DNA from: Sphingobacteriales bacterium 44-15
GTDB lineage: Bacteria; Bacteroidota; Bacteroidia; Chitinophagales; Chitinophagaceae
Reading direction: 5' to 3'
Length of the DNA: 64,000 nucleotides
Assembly: GCA_001899685.1 (NCBI GenBank)
Contig: MKWG01000003.1
Coordinates: forward strand, 1 to 64,000
Within the stretch, counting starts at the first letter, position 1. Every line of letters begins with the position of its first letter. Below the pieces are notes generated by a model that was given only the letters and a program-made list of their open reading frames with translations, made no database searches and had not been told where the DNA came from. Both the position numbers and the translations under genes were made by a program. This document shows positions 51,484 through 60,643 of the stretch, one piece after another.

Positions 51484-52407
51484 ATGAAACAGAAAAAATT
51501 TTTGCTCTACGTATTAGCGCTGGGGCTGTTCACAGGCTTTGTAGCCTGTAAAAAAGATACAACAACTAATACTGGAGACGACAAGGAAATTTCCACACAT
51601 TCTGATGATCAGTCCCTGTTCTCTTCGGAAATAGACGCTATCTCCAATGACGCTGATGCTGTTCTTGAATTTTATTCCGCCATCAGCGCAAGAGAAATGG
51701 GCGCAGATACAACTATCTGCGGCGCCACTATTTCCTGGAATATACAGTCAGATCCTCAAACTGCTACCATTACCTTCAATGGAGGTGACTGCGGTGGAAG
51801 AAAGAGAGAGGGAAACGTTGTTATTTCCTTAGCTAAGGGTACCAAGTGGAAGGACGCCGATGCATCTGTGAGCATTAATTTTCAAAATGTAAAAATCACA
51901 AGGCTCTCTGATAATAAAAGTGTGACCATCAATGGCACGCAAACGTATACCAATGTAAACGGAGGTTTATTAAGGAACCTTTCAAGCCAACAGACTATTA
52001 CACACACTATTGCTGCCGAAGACCTTTCTGTTACTTTTGACAATGGCACACAGCGTAAATGGAAAGTGGCAAAGAAACGTGTATTTACCTATGATGGCGG
52101 TATAGTCATTGCTACTTCCGGCAATCATGCGGAAGGAAACACAGAAGGTATTGCTGAATGGGGTACCAATCGCTTTGGAGCAGCATTTACCACGGTTATC
52201 AGCCAGCCGCTGACTATCCGCCAGGATTGTGATTTTCGCTTAACAGGCGGAGTGGTTACGCATACTGTGAGCGGTTTGTCGGCTACTGTTACTTTTGGAC
52301 TGGACAAGAATGGTAATCCTGTTAGCTGTCCTGAAGGAAACTATTATTATAAGCTGGTGTATACGGGGCCTAATGGAAATACATTCACGCTCACATTCCC
52401 TTACTAA
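51484..52407 (+). CDS. Uncharacterised lipoprotein
   Basis: This 307-residue protein has a lipoprotein signal (LFTGFVACKKD, Cys22) followed by a charged region rich in Asp and Thr. The body is predicted all-beta, with paired cysteines ('TTICGATISW', 'NGGDCGGRKREGN', 'IRQDCDFRLTGGV', 'PVSCPEGNYYYK') that could form disulfides. No family was recognised; similar architectures are frequent in Chitinophagaceae. Its own terminator follows. Confidence 0.75.
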   Translation: MKQKKFLLYVLALGLFTGFVACKKDTTTNTGDDKEISTHSDDQSLFSSEIDAISNDADAVLEFYSAISAREMGADTTICGATISWNIQSDPQTATITFNGGDCGGRKREGNVVISLAKGTKWKDADASVSINFQNVKITRLSDNKSVTINGTQTYTNVNGGLLRNLSSQQTITHTIAAEDLSVTFDNGTQRKWKVAKKRVFTYDGGIVIATSGNHAEGNTEGIAEWGTNRFGAAFTTVISQPLTIRQDCDFRLTGGVVTHTVSGLSATVTFGLDKNGNPVSCPEGNYYYKLVYTGPNGNTFTLTFPY

Positions 52408-52434
52408 TCTGTATCAACAGGTAAAATTTATAAG

Positions 52435-52460
52435 AGCCGCGGAAATACCGCGGCTTTTTT
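52435..52460 (+). terminator. Terminator of the lipoprotein gene
   Basis: agccgcgg-aaata-ccgcggct, a perfect 8-bp stem, is followed by TTTTTT. Confidence 0.88.
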
Positions 52461-52584
52461 GCTGATACGATCTGCTTATACAAATGCCGCGGTAATACAG
52501 TATCAGGGGCGTTGCTGCGTTCTCTCAGTAGAAGGTATAGGAATGGTGAGGAAGAATATTTCATTATTCAATGCTATAAATTAT

Positions 52585-53682
52585 ATGCTGCAGCAACCCA
52601 ACCGCCTGGTTTCTTTAGATGCCCTGCGTGGCTTTACCATGGCCGCCATGATCATGGTCAACTATCCCGGATCAGAGGAATATGTTTTTTTTACCCTCAG
52701 GCATTCCAGATGGAACGCTTTGTCTTTTACCGACAATATTGCGCCGATATTCCTGTTCGTGATAGGCGTATCTATCACCCTGGCGTATACCAGGCGTCTC
52801 AAAGACGGCAGCCCTAAAGGCAGCATGTACCGCAAGATCATATTCCGTTCGCTGAAGATCTTTGCAGTGGGTATGTTCCTTAATCTTATGCCGGACTTCA
52901 ATTTCAGTGATATAAGATGGACCGGCACACTGCACAGGATAGCGTTTGTATTTCTTTTTTGCGCTGTTATTTTCCTCAATACCAACTGGAAACAACAGGC
53001 ATGGATAGCTGCGATACTACTGACCGGGTACTGGCTGCTGCTCACCCTGGTGCCTACCCCGGGCGCCGGGAAAGTCATGCTTGAGCCTGGAATGAATATC
53101 GTTGCCTGGGTAGATTCAAAATTCCTGCCCGGCAAGATGTGGCAGGGTACCTGGGATCCGGAGAGCATTCTCAGTATCATTCCTTCTACGGTGAGCGGTA
53201 TTACAGGTATGCTGGCAGGAAAGCTGCTGATCAGCGATCTTCCGCCTGCTGAAAAATCAAACTATCTGATGATAGCAGGTATGTGCTCTGCTATAGCCGG
53301 CTATTTCTGGGGACTGACTTTTCCGGTAAACGAAAACCTCTGGACGAGCTCTTTTGTATTGGTGACTTCAGGATTTGGGGCATTATTACTGGGTGCATTG
53401 TATTTCAGGATAGACATCAAAGGATACAAAAGATGGACTATGCCGGGAGTAATTTTCGGGGCTAATGCCATCACTACCTATTTCCTTGCCGATGTGCTGG
53501 CGCTGATCTTTTACAGACTTAAGTTTGGAGGCATGCCGCTCAACGATCTGGTGGTAAACGGGTTGATACATGCCGGGATGCGCGCTGAGCTGGCAAGTTG
53601 GTTATATGCCCTGTTCTTTGTAGCTGTGAATTTCATACCTGCGTATATACTCTACAGGAAGAAGATATTTATTAAGCTGTAG
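52585..53682 (+). CDS. DUF5009/HGSNAT-like membrane acyltransferase
   Basis: This 365-residue integral membrane protein begins at the ATG at 52585 (MLQQPNRLVSLDALRGFTMA); the 'RLVSLDALRG' start is diagnostic of the family, and an ATG at 52543 would add 14 residues. About ten helices follow, with 'DNIAPIFLFVIGVSITLAYT' and 'RWTGTLHRIAFVFLF' typical of heparan-alpha-glucosaminide N-acetyltransferase relatives. In bacteria these likely transfer acetyl groups to surface sugars. The acceptor is unknown. Confidence 0.85.
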   Translation: MLQQPNRLVSLDALRGFTMAAMIMVNYPGSEEYVFFTLRHSRWNALSFTDNIAPIFLFVIGVSITLAYTRRLKDGSPKGSMYRKIIFRSLKIFAVGMFLNLMPDFNFSDIRWTGTLHRIAFVFLFCAVIFLNTNWKQQAWIAAILLTGYWLLLTLVPTPGAGKVMLEPGMNIVAWVDSKFLPGKMWQGTWDPESILSIIPSTVSGITGMLAGKLLISDLPPAEKSNYLMIAGMCSAIAGYFWGLTFPVNENLWTSSFVLVTSGFGALLLGALYFRIDIKGYKRWTMPGVIFGANAITTYFLADVLALIFYRLKFGGMPLNDLVVNGLIHAGMRAELASWLYALFFVAVNFIPAYILYRKKIFIKL

Positions 53683-53685
53683 TGT

Positions 53686-53759
53686 TATGTCAAACGTGAA
53701 ACGACAGACGATAAATGTGAGTTGCTCACATTTATCATCTCACTTCTCACAAAGAAATA
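53686..53759 (+). repeat. Interspersed palindromic repeat, family 1, with perfect 12-bp hairpin
   Basis: It starts with the exact 18-mer tatgtcaaacgtgaaacg. gataaatgtgag-ttg-ctcacatttatc (53710-53736) is a perfect hairpin. The tail 53725-53759 matches 9372-9406 at 32 of 35 positions. It lies between the convergent acyltransferase and L2HG oxidase genes. Confidence 0.8.
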
Positions 53760-53792
53760 CGACAAATTATTGTTGACATAGCTATAGGTATA

Positions 53793-55013
53793 TTATCCCA
53801 GCCCAAACTGCCTGGTTGCCATATCTTCTATAGCATTACCAATAGCCAGCGCTGCCGTAGCGGCAGGGGACGGGGCGTTGAGCACATGAATAGCATTGCC
53901 CCGGGCTTCTATTTTAAAATCATCAATCATGCTGCCTTCGCGTGAGAGCGCCATGGCACGGACGCCTGCACGACCCGGTACAATATCGTCTGACTGCAGC
54001 GAGGGAATGAGCTTTTGCAGCCGTTTCAGGAAATATGCTTTGGAAAATGCACCTCGGTATTCATCCAGCCCGAAGCGCCAGTGCTTTGCAAAAAACTTCC
54101 AGGTGCCTTTATACCCGAAAGCTTCAGCGGTATCTTTAAAATTGAAATCTGTTTTATGATAGCCTTCGCGTTTAAATACAAATACTGCGTTGGGACCACA
54201 TTCCACGCCGCCATGTATCATCCTGGTGAAATGCACCCCGAGAAAGGGGAATTGCGGATTGGGAACAGGATAAATAAGGTTCCTTACCTTTGACATTCCT
54301 TTTTCGCTGAGGTCATAATAATCACCGCGAAAACCGACGATAGCGCTGTCGGTGCCTGTTCCCTCCTTAATGGCTACCCTGTCGCTTTGTAATCCTGCAC
54401 AGGCAATGAGGTATTTTGTAATAAAATCCCCTCGGTTGGTTTTTATAGTGGTTGTTTCTCCTTCTTTTACAAACTGCCTGGCTTCTGTTTGTAAAAAAAC
54501 TTTGCTTCCCGGGAACTTATTTTCAAGAAGCGCAGCCAGCTTTTCTGTAAATCCCACATAATCTATTATCCCGGTACACCCCACCCATATTCCTGCAATC
54601 CCTTCACAGAAGGGTTCCATGTCTTTTATTTCCTGAGCCGATATCAGCCGTATATCTTCCACTCCGTTTGCCAGCCCGTTCTGGAACACCTTGTTCATGT
54701 GCGCCAGTTCATCTTCTTTTGAAGCCACTATGACCTTGCCGCATATATCATGTTTTATATGATGCTCCTTCGCAAAAGCTACCAGCTCACGCCTGCCTTC
54801 CACACAATTTTTAGCCTTGTATGATCCCGGCTTGTAATAAATGCCGGAGTGGATAACGCCTGAATTCCTGCCGGTCTGATGTGCTGAAACATGATCCTCT
54901 TTTTCAAGCACTCCTATTTTTAAATGCGGATACCTGCTGTTGATCTTATAAGCTGTGGCGAGCCCCACGCAGCCTGCGCCTATGATAATTATGTCGAAGC
55001 GATTATTGTCCAT
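53793..55013 (-). CDS. lhgO: L-2-hydroxyglutarate oxidase
   Basis: This 406-residue FAD enzyme starts at the ATG at 55013 (MDNNRFDIIIIGAGCVGLAT, the FAD Rossmann motif). LhgO oxidises L-2-hydroxyglutarate to 2-oxoglutarate. Further signatures are 'VLEKEDHVSAHQTGRNSGVI', 'HSGIYYKPGSYKAKNC', 'GVHFTRMIHGGVECGPNAVF' and 'VPGRAGVRAMALSREG', all specific to the YgaF/LhgO family. It is monocistronic. Confidence 0.92.
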   Translation of the reverse strand: MDNNRFDIIIIGAGCVGLATAYKINSRYPHLKIGVLEKEDHVSAHQTGRNSGVIHSGIYYKPGSYKAKNCVEGRRELVAFAKEHHIKHDICGKVIVASKEDELAHMNKVFQNGLANGVEDIRLISAQEIKDMEPFCEGIAGIWVGCTGIIDYVGFTEKLAALLENKFPGSKVFLQTEARQFVKEGETTTIKTNRGDFITKYLIACAGLQSDRVAIKEGTGTDSAIVGFRGDYYDLSEKGMSKVRNLIYPVPNPQFPFLGVHFTRMIHGGVECGPNAVFVFKREGYHKTDFNFKDTAEAFGYKGTWKFFAKHWRFGLDEYRGAFSKAYFLKRLQKLIPSLQSDDIVPGRAGVRAMALSREGSMIDDFKIEARGNAIHVLNAPSPAATAALAIGNAIEDMATRQFGLG

Positions 55014-55083
55014 GGTGTCCGGCGGATTAAGATGGCGCAAGATACCGGAAAAAATGAAAAGCATCCAATGTTGTGTGTTCGTG

Positions 55084-55497
55084 CTATTCGTCTTGCAGGA
55101 AGTCTGAAATTGTAATGATCGTTGTTTCGCCGAATTTGGCCAGGTCTAACAGGTCTTTGTCGCCTGTCAACAAAATGTCTGCATTTCCGTCAACAGATAA
55201 CGAAAGTAAAAAATTGTCTTTGGGGTCTCTGCAAACTTCAACTTGGGTTTGAACGTTTACAAAGTCTGCATACTCGTCTATAGTTTCAAGTATTTCTTCA
55301 ATGTCAGAAGACGAAAAGAACCTTCTGAATTTTGGACGCCTTGCAACCTCTAAGAATTCATCAAGAAGTTCTTGGCTAAAAACTAAAACAGCCTGTCTTG
55401 AAAAAATAATTTCATCAAGTTTAGTAAAGTCCTTGGTGATTAAAAAGCTAATCCAAAGATTAGTGTCAATGATGATTCTACTAACTTTATTTTGCAT
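55084..55497 (-). CDS. PIN-domain toxin of a type II toxin-antitoxin pair
   Basis: This 137-residue PIN nuclease (COG1569-like) has an N-terminal acidic residue in 'IIIDTNLWISFLIT', a central 'SQELLDEFLEVARRPKF', and acidic pair 'CRDPKDNFLLSLSV...DILLTGDKDLL'. These form the metal site of a ribonuclease. It overlaps the preceding small antitoxin gene by 11 bp. The pair is noticeably AT-richer than its neighbours, which hints at horizontal transfer. Confidence 0.85.
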   Translation of the reverse strand: MQNKVSRIIIDTNLWISFLITKDFTKLDEIIFSRQAVLVFSQELLDEFLEVARRPKFRRFFSSSDIEEILETIDEYADFVNVQTQVEVCRDPKDNFLLSLSVDGNADILLTGDKDLLDLAKFGETTIITISDFLQDE

Positions 55498-55699
55498 AAC
55501 GTTTGCTTCTTACCAACTCTACTTCGCTGGTTATTTCGTCAAACGTTGGTGCTGATTTAGCTTTTGAACGTAGTTTTTTCAAAACGCTTGCAAAGCCATT
55601 TTTAGAAGTGTCTTGAATTGCAATAAGATTCAGGTCTGCTAAGTCTTTTAAGAGCTTTTCAGCTTTTGGATTCAATATGTCAATTCGCATTGTATTCAT
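55487..55699 (-). CDS. Antitoxin partner of the PIN toxin
   Basis: This 70-residue protein lies directly upstream of the PIN gene with an 11-bp overlap. The sequence is a predicted amphipathic helix pair ('PKAEKLLKDLADLNLIAIQD') plus a C-terminal toxin-binding tail ('PTFDEITSEVELVRSKRYAK'). No DNA-binding family was recognised by eye. Starts at 55699 or 55690 are both possible. Confidence 0.78.
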   Translation of the reverse strand: MNTMRIDILNPKAEKLLKDLADLNLIAIQDTSKNGFASVLKKLRSKAKSAPTFDEITSEVELVRSKRYAK

Positions 55700-55835
55700 G
55701 TATCAAATTTAATAAAAAGAACTGAATATTAGATTTTTCCGTCTAACCGCATGCTTCGTAACCGCATGCGCTACAACTTCCTGATTGCCGTATGCCACTG
55801 TGAATATGTATCTTTACCGAAAGCAATAATAAGGC

Positions 55836-57197
55836 ATGGAGATCAGGAATAATATTCTGGAAACGATCGGCAATACTCCTCTCATCAGGCTGAACAGGAT
55901 CACCAGGGCATTGCCCTGCACTGTAGCTGCCAAAGTGGATTATTTTAATCCCGGCAATTCCATCAAAGACAGGATGGCTGTTAAAATGATCGAGGTGGCG
56001 GAAAAAGAAGGTAAGCTCAGACCCGGTGGAACGATCATCGAATGCACTTCAGGGAATACCGGTATGGGGCTCGCGCTGGCGGCCTGCGTGAAAGGATACA
56101 AATGCATATTCACCACCACCGATAAGCAATCCAAAGAAAAGATGGATATCCTGAAAGCGGTAGGAGCGGAAGTAATAGTATGCCCTACCAATGTGGAGCC
56201 TGATGACCCCAGAAGCTATTATTCTGTTGCAAGAAAGCTGGTTAAAGAGATACCCAACGCTTTTTGGTGCAATCAATATGATAACCTGGCGAACAGGCAG
56301 GCCCATTATGAAACCACCGGACCGGAGATATGGAAGCAGACCGATGGCAAAATTACACACCTCGTATGTACAGCCGGTACCGGCGGCACGGTTACCGGTA
56401 CTGCCATGTTCCTGAAGCAACAAAATCCTGCCATTCAGATCTGGGCAATAGATGCCTGTGGGTCCCTGCTTACAAAATATTTCAGGACAGGGGAGATTGA
56501 TATGACAGAAGTTCATCCCTATGTTTCGGAAGGGTTTGGAGAAGATTTTGTCCCGGAAAATTATGACATGTCTGTTATTGACCGCTTTGAGCAGGTTACC
56601 GACAAAGACGGCGCTATTATGGCAAGGCGGCTTGCTAGAGAAGAAGGCCTTTTTTGCGGATATAGCGCAGGTAGCTGCCTGCAGGGGCTGATGCAGCTAA
56701 AAGATCATTTGAAAAAAGATGACCTGGTGGTATGTATTTTTCATGATCATGGCAGCCGGTACGTAGCAAAAGTATACAACGACCAGTGGATGATAGAACG
56801 TGGTTTCCTGGAAGTAAAGACATTTAAAGATATTGTCAGCGGCAGGGGAGATCAGCCGCTCGTTACTATAAATGCTGCGCAAACAGTGGCAGATGCTTTT
56901 GAGCTGATGAAGAAGTTTGATATTGAGAATATCCCCGTGGTGACAGACGGAGAGATCAAAGGCGCAATTTCAGAAACCGGGCTCTTTAATAAGGTGTTTG
57001 TTAACCCCGATATCAAAACGCAAACCGTAGCATCAGTAATGGATGCGCCATACCCTATGGTTGCTTTTGATACCCCTGTAGAACGGCTCAGTAAATTAAT
57101 TAACCGGGAAAACGGCGCTATTCTAAGCAGGGATGAGAGTGGATATCTTCATATAGTTACAAAATATGATATCATACAATCCCTGGCTAAACTTTAA
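55836..57197 (+). CDS. Cystathionine beta-synthase with CBS regulatory domains
   Basis: This 453-residue PLP enzyme condenses serine (or O-acetylserine) with homocysteine or sulfide. The catalytic domain (about 1-320) has the PLP Lys44 (NSIKDRMA), the Asn/Gly-loop 'ECTSGNTGMGLALA' and 'CTAGTGGTVTGTAM'. Two CBS domains follow (about 335-453). The N-terminal heme region of animal enzymes is absent. The exact substrate (CBS versus cysteine synthase) is not fixed by sequence alone. Confidence 0.9.
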   Translation: MEIRNNILETIGNTPLIRLNRITRALPCTVAAKVDYFNPGNSIKDRMAVKMIEVAEKEGKLRPGGTIIECTSGNTGMGLALAACVKGYKCIFTTTDKQSKEKMDILKAVGAEVIVCPTNVEPDDPRSYYSVARKLVKEIPNAFWCNQYDNLANRQAHYETTGPEIWKQTDGKITHLVCTAGTGGTVTGTAMFLKQQNPAIQIWAIDACGSLLTKYFRTGEIDMTEVHPYVSEGFGEDFVPENYDMSVIDRFEQVTDKDGAIMARRLAREEGLFCGYSAGSCLQGLMQLKDHLKKDDLVVCIFHDHGSRYVAKVYNDQWMIERGFLEVKTFKDIVSGRGDQPLVTINAAQTVADAFELMKKFDIENIPVVTDGEIKGAISETGLFNKVFVNPDIKTQTVASVMDAPYPMVAFDTPVERLSKLINRENGAILSRDESGYLHIVTKYDIIQSLAKL

Positions 57198-57872
57198 CAG
57201 TAACCATTAAGTAAAACAACTTATTAATAAATATATAATCATATTATTTATTATTTTACAACTATATAGGTAGAATGAATATAATTTTGAGATAATGTCT
57301 TCATTACACGGACAATGTGAATTTCGTAAAAATACTATAGTAAAATACGTGTATAACTTTGGATTTACGTAAAAATATCAGCTGCAAAATTGGGGGAAAC
57401 CTCTCTTGTATGGTGGATAACTAGTGAGTATCTTTGAATTGAAGTTGATTGATGAGGAAGTTACGCCTCATACCATCCAAAAATCCTGAGAACCGTCCTA
57501 AAATTGATTGAATCCAAATCCATTGAAAAGGGCATTAAAATCCAGTATCAATCAACTTTGTTTGTTATCAGCCATAAAATAGATATCCATTAAACCAATA
57601 TCCTGAAAAGCAACCCAATATCCTTGTGTTGAAACCGACATCCAGTTTCCAGTTATCCTGAAGAACCGCCCCGATTGAAAATCCGATATTCCTGACCTGA
57701 AACACCTGACAACCTTGGACAACGAAATTGTATATGAGAGTCCCTTAAAAGTCCAATCCTTAGAAGCCATCTATTCTTAGTAGGCTCTAGTAAAAAGATT
57801 CCTCCACCCCTGGTGGAGGTTTTTGTTTTATGCCCTGTTACAGGGCGCATTAAGCTATTATTATTTCTTGCC
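57198..57872. other. 675-bp gene-poor region with an orphan terminator
   Basis: AT-rich DNA (57200-57370) is followed by a stretch with short recurring words (aatcc, tcctgaaaa) and several stops in all frames. At 57471-57600 a 42-codon frame starting YHPKILRTVLKLIES recalls IS1182-type transposase wording but is too short and degenerate to call. The terminator at 57801-57829 has no obvious gene to its left. Confidence 0.4.
57801..57829 (+). terminator. Orphan intrinsic terminator
   Basis: cctccacc-cct-ggtggagg is a perfect 8-bp stem followed by tttttgtttt. The nearest upstream gene on this strand ended 600 bp earlier, so it may close an unrecognised RNA or a decayed gene. A second small hairpin (gccctg-tta-cagggc, 57832-57846) adjoins it. 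Confidence 0.8.
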
Positions 57873-57880
57873 TATATTTG
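57873..57880 (+). promoter_or_regulatory. -7 element of the accD promoter
   Basis: TATATTTG matches TAnnTTTG. It creates a leader of about 145 nt before the accD ATG at 58031. The leader contains a gatct/agatc hairpin, a ctgtg/cacag hairpin and a T-rich tract (gtatttttgtttttg), which could serve as an attenuator or simply be untranslated DNA. Confidence 0.5.
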
Positions 57881-58030
57881 CGCCCGTTTCGGGTTACAAG
57901 GATCTTATCAGAGATCAGGTAATCTTCAGACAATCAGAAACAGGGCTGTGTGGAGCGCAGGTGTGATGCACAGTATTTTTGTTTTTGTTAAGTAAATTCG
58001 TTAATCTTGATATCCAACATAAGCACTACG

Positions 58031-58942
58031 ATGCAACACGAAGAAGATTTTGATGCAAACCTTGCCGGGGAAGACAGGAACAGTGAAGAAGCAAGAAGCC
58101 GCTGGTTCAAAAGGATCAAAAAAGGGATTTTAACCTCTACCGCAGAAAAGAAGGAAACTCCGGACGGGCTTTGGACAAAATGCCCAAGCTGCAAATATAC
58201 CTGTACAGTGCTGGAATTGAAAGAGAATTTGTTTGTGTGTCCCAAATGCAATTATCATCATCGCATTGGAAGCCAGGAATACTTTGATATTCTTTTTGAT
58301 AATCACGAATATAAAGAGTTGTTTACCAACCTGCGGTCTGTTGATTATCTCCATTTTAAAGATCTGAAACCATACAGCAAGCGGCTCGACGAAGCATACG
58401 ATAAAACAGGACTGGATGATTCATTATCAGTAGGTGTTGGAAAAGTGCATGGTCACCCCCTGGTAGTATGCTGTATGGACTTTCTTTTCATCGGCGGTTC
58501 ACTGGGGAGTGTGATGGGAGAGAAAATCGCTAAAGCAGTGGATTATTCCATAGCCCACAATATACCCTTGCTTATCATCAGCAAAAGTGGCGGGGCCAGA
58601 ATGATGGAAAGTGCTTTTTCGCTGATGCAGTTGGCCAAAACTTCCGGAAAATTATCTCAATTATCGGACAAGCGCATTCCTTATATTTCTTTATGCACAG
58701 ATCCTACTTACGGGGGTACCACAGCCTCATTTGCAATGCTGGGAGATGTAAATATTGCCGAACCGGGCGCTATGATCGGGTTTGCCGGACCCCGGGTAAT
58801 AAAAGAGACAATTAAAAAGGACCTGCCTCCGGGTTTTCAAAGCTCCGAGTTCTTAATGGAGCATGGCTTTCTTGACTTTATAGTAGACCGCAAAGAACTT
58901 AAAGATAAGCTGGCCACACTGATAACCCTTTTTAATTCATAG
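58031..58942 (+). CDS. accD: Acetyl-CoA carboxylase carboxyltransferase subunit beta
   Basis: This 303-residue subunit carries the zinc ribbon CPSC...CPKC ('[20 protein letters not shown]' region) and the crotonase-fold transferase core '[20 protein letters not shown]', '[20 protein letters not shown]' and '[20 protein letters not shown]'. It transfers the carboxyl group from biotin to acetyl-CoA in fatty-acid synthesis. The ATG at 58031 is preferred over a TTG at 58007. accA is not adjacent in the window. Confidence 0.95.
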   Translation: MQHEEDFDANLAGEDRNSEEARSRWFKRIKKGILTSTAEKKETPDGLWTKCPSCKYTCTVLELKENLFVCPKCNYHHRIGSQEYFDILFDNHEYKELFTNLRSVDYLHFKDLKPYSKRLDEAYDKTGLDDSLSVGVGKVHGHPLVVCCMDFLFIGGSLGSVMGEKIAKAVDYSIAHNIPLLIISKSGGARMMESAFSLMQLAKTSGKLSQLSDKRIPYISLCTDPTYGGTTASFAMLGDVNIAEPGAMIGFAGPRVIKETIKKDLPPGFQSSEFLMEHGFLDFIVDRKELKDKLATLITLFNS

Positions 58943-58993
58943 CCTGAAAATTACTTCCGCCCCTGCAATCAACGGGGTGTTATCACAACAGAG

Positions 58994-59434
58994 ATGTCAA
59001 GCATACGCAACCGGTCCGCCTATTTTGAATATAATATTGACGATAAGTATATCGCAGGATTGGTATTGACCGGCACTGAAGTAAAATCAATAAGAGCAGG
59101 TAAAGCGAGCTTCAACGACAGCTATTGCTATTTTCATAAAGGTGAGTTGTGGATCAAAAGTTTCCACATTTCGGAATATAGTCACGGCACCTACAATAAT
59201 CATGACCCTTTGCGGGAAAGAAAGCTCCTGCTCCATAAAAAGGAATTGAAAAAACTGGAGACTCGGATTAAAGAAAAGGGATTCACCATTGTACCGCTAA
59301 GTGTTTTTATTAATGAAAAAGGATTGGTGAAACTTGAAATAGGTTTGGGCAAAGGAAAAAAGGTACATGATAAGCGTGAAACTATTAAGGCAAGGGATGC
59401 AGAAAGAGAGATTAAACGGAAATATGGTGTATGA
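58994..59434 (+). CDS. smpB: SsrA-binding protein SmpB
   Basis: This 146-residue protein binds tmRNA and is required for trans-translation. The oligonucleotide-binding beta-barrel has 'RSAYFEYNIDDKYIAGLVLT', 'GTEVKSIRAGKASF' and 'GLGKGKKVHDKRE'. The basic C-terminal tail 'IKARDAEREIKRKYG' is the part that enters the ribosomal decoding site. It lies 51 bp after accD. The tmRNA gene itself is not in the window. Confidence 0.95.
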   Translation: MSSIRNRSAYFEYNIDDKYIAGLVLTGTEVKSIRAGKASFNDSYCYFHKGELWIKSFHISEYSHGTYNNHDPLRERKLLLHKKELKKLETRIKEKGFTIVPLSVFINEKGLVKLEIGLGKGKKVHDKRETIKARDAEREIKRKYGV

Positions 59435-59510
59435 AATGTACCCTTTTGAAATATAAACACCTTATTTACAATAGTTTTGCTGATCATGCGTTACATTGCA
59501 GCAATGATGT

Positions 59511-60491
59511 ATGAATAATTGTTCAACAAAAAGATACATGAGGGCGGCAGCACTATTTTTTATCGTGGTTTTATCCGTGCTCAGTGGCAAAGCCCAGAAT
59601 ATAAAGGGAAGCTGGTTTGGCAGCGCGGATGTACTGTTGGGTGGTTCTCATAACAACTACCTGGTTGAGCTTGACCTTAAACAGGAAAATAACGAGATAA
59701 AAGGTATTATCAGCTACTATTTTAAAGAGACCTTTCAGAGTTTCTATGTAAAAGGCACTTACAATCCGCGCACCCGGGAAATCCTTATTAAAGACCTGCC
59801 CATTACTTATTTTCGCGCATCCGGAGCCAATGGAGTGGAATGTGTAATGGATCTCCGTGCCATCGTTACGGCATCAAGAGTGAGCACAAATATAAAGGGT
59901 GTGTTCACATCTCAGGGTAAATATAAATACACCTGCCCCGATATTGCTTTTGATTTCGTATACGGCGAACAGCTCAATACAGACAGCCTGATTGACAAAT
60001 TCTCTCCTATACGTAAAATATGGCGGCCGACTGATGACGATGTGGTTGTCAACCCTCTCGAAAGCCGCACTCCGGATTCTGTTGATCTGAAGGTAAGAGA
60101 ACCTTCACTGCAGGAAATGGAAGCTAAAAAGATCCAGCTTGAATTTAATAAGCGCAAAGAGGTAGTAGGTCAGGAATTGCTGGTAGACTCAGATTCCCTC
60201 CGTTTAACCTTTTATGATAATGGTATAGTAGATGGAGACAGCATTTCTGTATTCTTCAACAAAGAGCCGATAGCTACTCACCAGTCGCTGACAGAAAGAG
60301 GACTTGTAGTATATGCGGTACTTGACTCTACGAAACCATACAATGAGATCAGCATGTTTGCCGAAAACCTGGGCACCATTCCTCCCAATACCGCGCTGAT
60401 GGTGATAACAGACGGTGTAAACCGTTATGAGATATTTTTATCCAGCAGCCTCACGCAAAACTCTACTATCCGGATACGAAGGCGGAAATAG
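59511..60491 (+). CDS. Uncharacterised exported protein
   Basis: This 326-residue protein has a signal peptide (starting MRAAALFFIVVLSVLSGKAQ; the upstream ATG at 59511 adds nine residues). The N-terminal domain (about 25-160) has alternating strands, and two Cys residues in 'GVECVMDLRA' and 'KYTCPDIAFDF'. The C-terminal half (about 215-326) contains 'LRLTFYDNGIVDGDSISVFF', a pattern of secreted Bacteroidetes proteins with a calcium-binding-like Asp-rich loop. No function is assigned. Confidence 0.75.
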   Translation: MNNCSTKRYMRAAALFFIVVLSVLSGKAQNIKGSWFGSADVLLGGSHNNYLVELDLKQENNEIKGIISYYFKETFQSFYVKGTYNPRTREILIKDLPITYFRASGANGVECVMDLRAIVTASRVSTNIKGVFTSQGKYKYTCPDIAFDFVYGEQLNTDSLIDKFSPIRKIWRPTDDDVVVNPLESRTPDSVDLKVREPSLQEMEAKKIQLEFNKRKEVVGQELLVDSDSLRLTFYDNGIVDGDSISVFFNKEPIATHQSLTERGLVVYAVLDSTKPYNEISMFAENLGTIPPNTALMVITDGVNRYEIFLSSSLTQNSTIRIRRRK

Positions 60492-60620
60492 AGGAAGTGA
60501 ATAGTGAATGGGCAATAGTGAATGAATCGCGGGAGGTGAGACGTGAAAGGTGAAAAGTGAAACTTCTTCCTTTCGCGTTTGACGTCTTACATTTGTCGTT
60601 TGTCTCGTTCACAATTCACC
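60486..60620. repeat. Family 1-like repeat cluster between two genes
   Basis: It contains gtgaatagtgaat, gtgagacgtgaaaggtgaaaagtgaaa and the partly complementary tttcgcgtttgacg/catttgtcgtttg tail. It is built from the same words as the family 1 copies but lacks the 18-mer head. Confidence 0.5.
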
Positions 60621-60643
60621 ACCATCTGCCGTATCTTGCAGCC

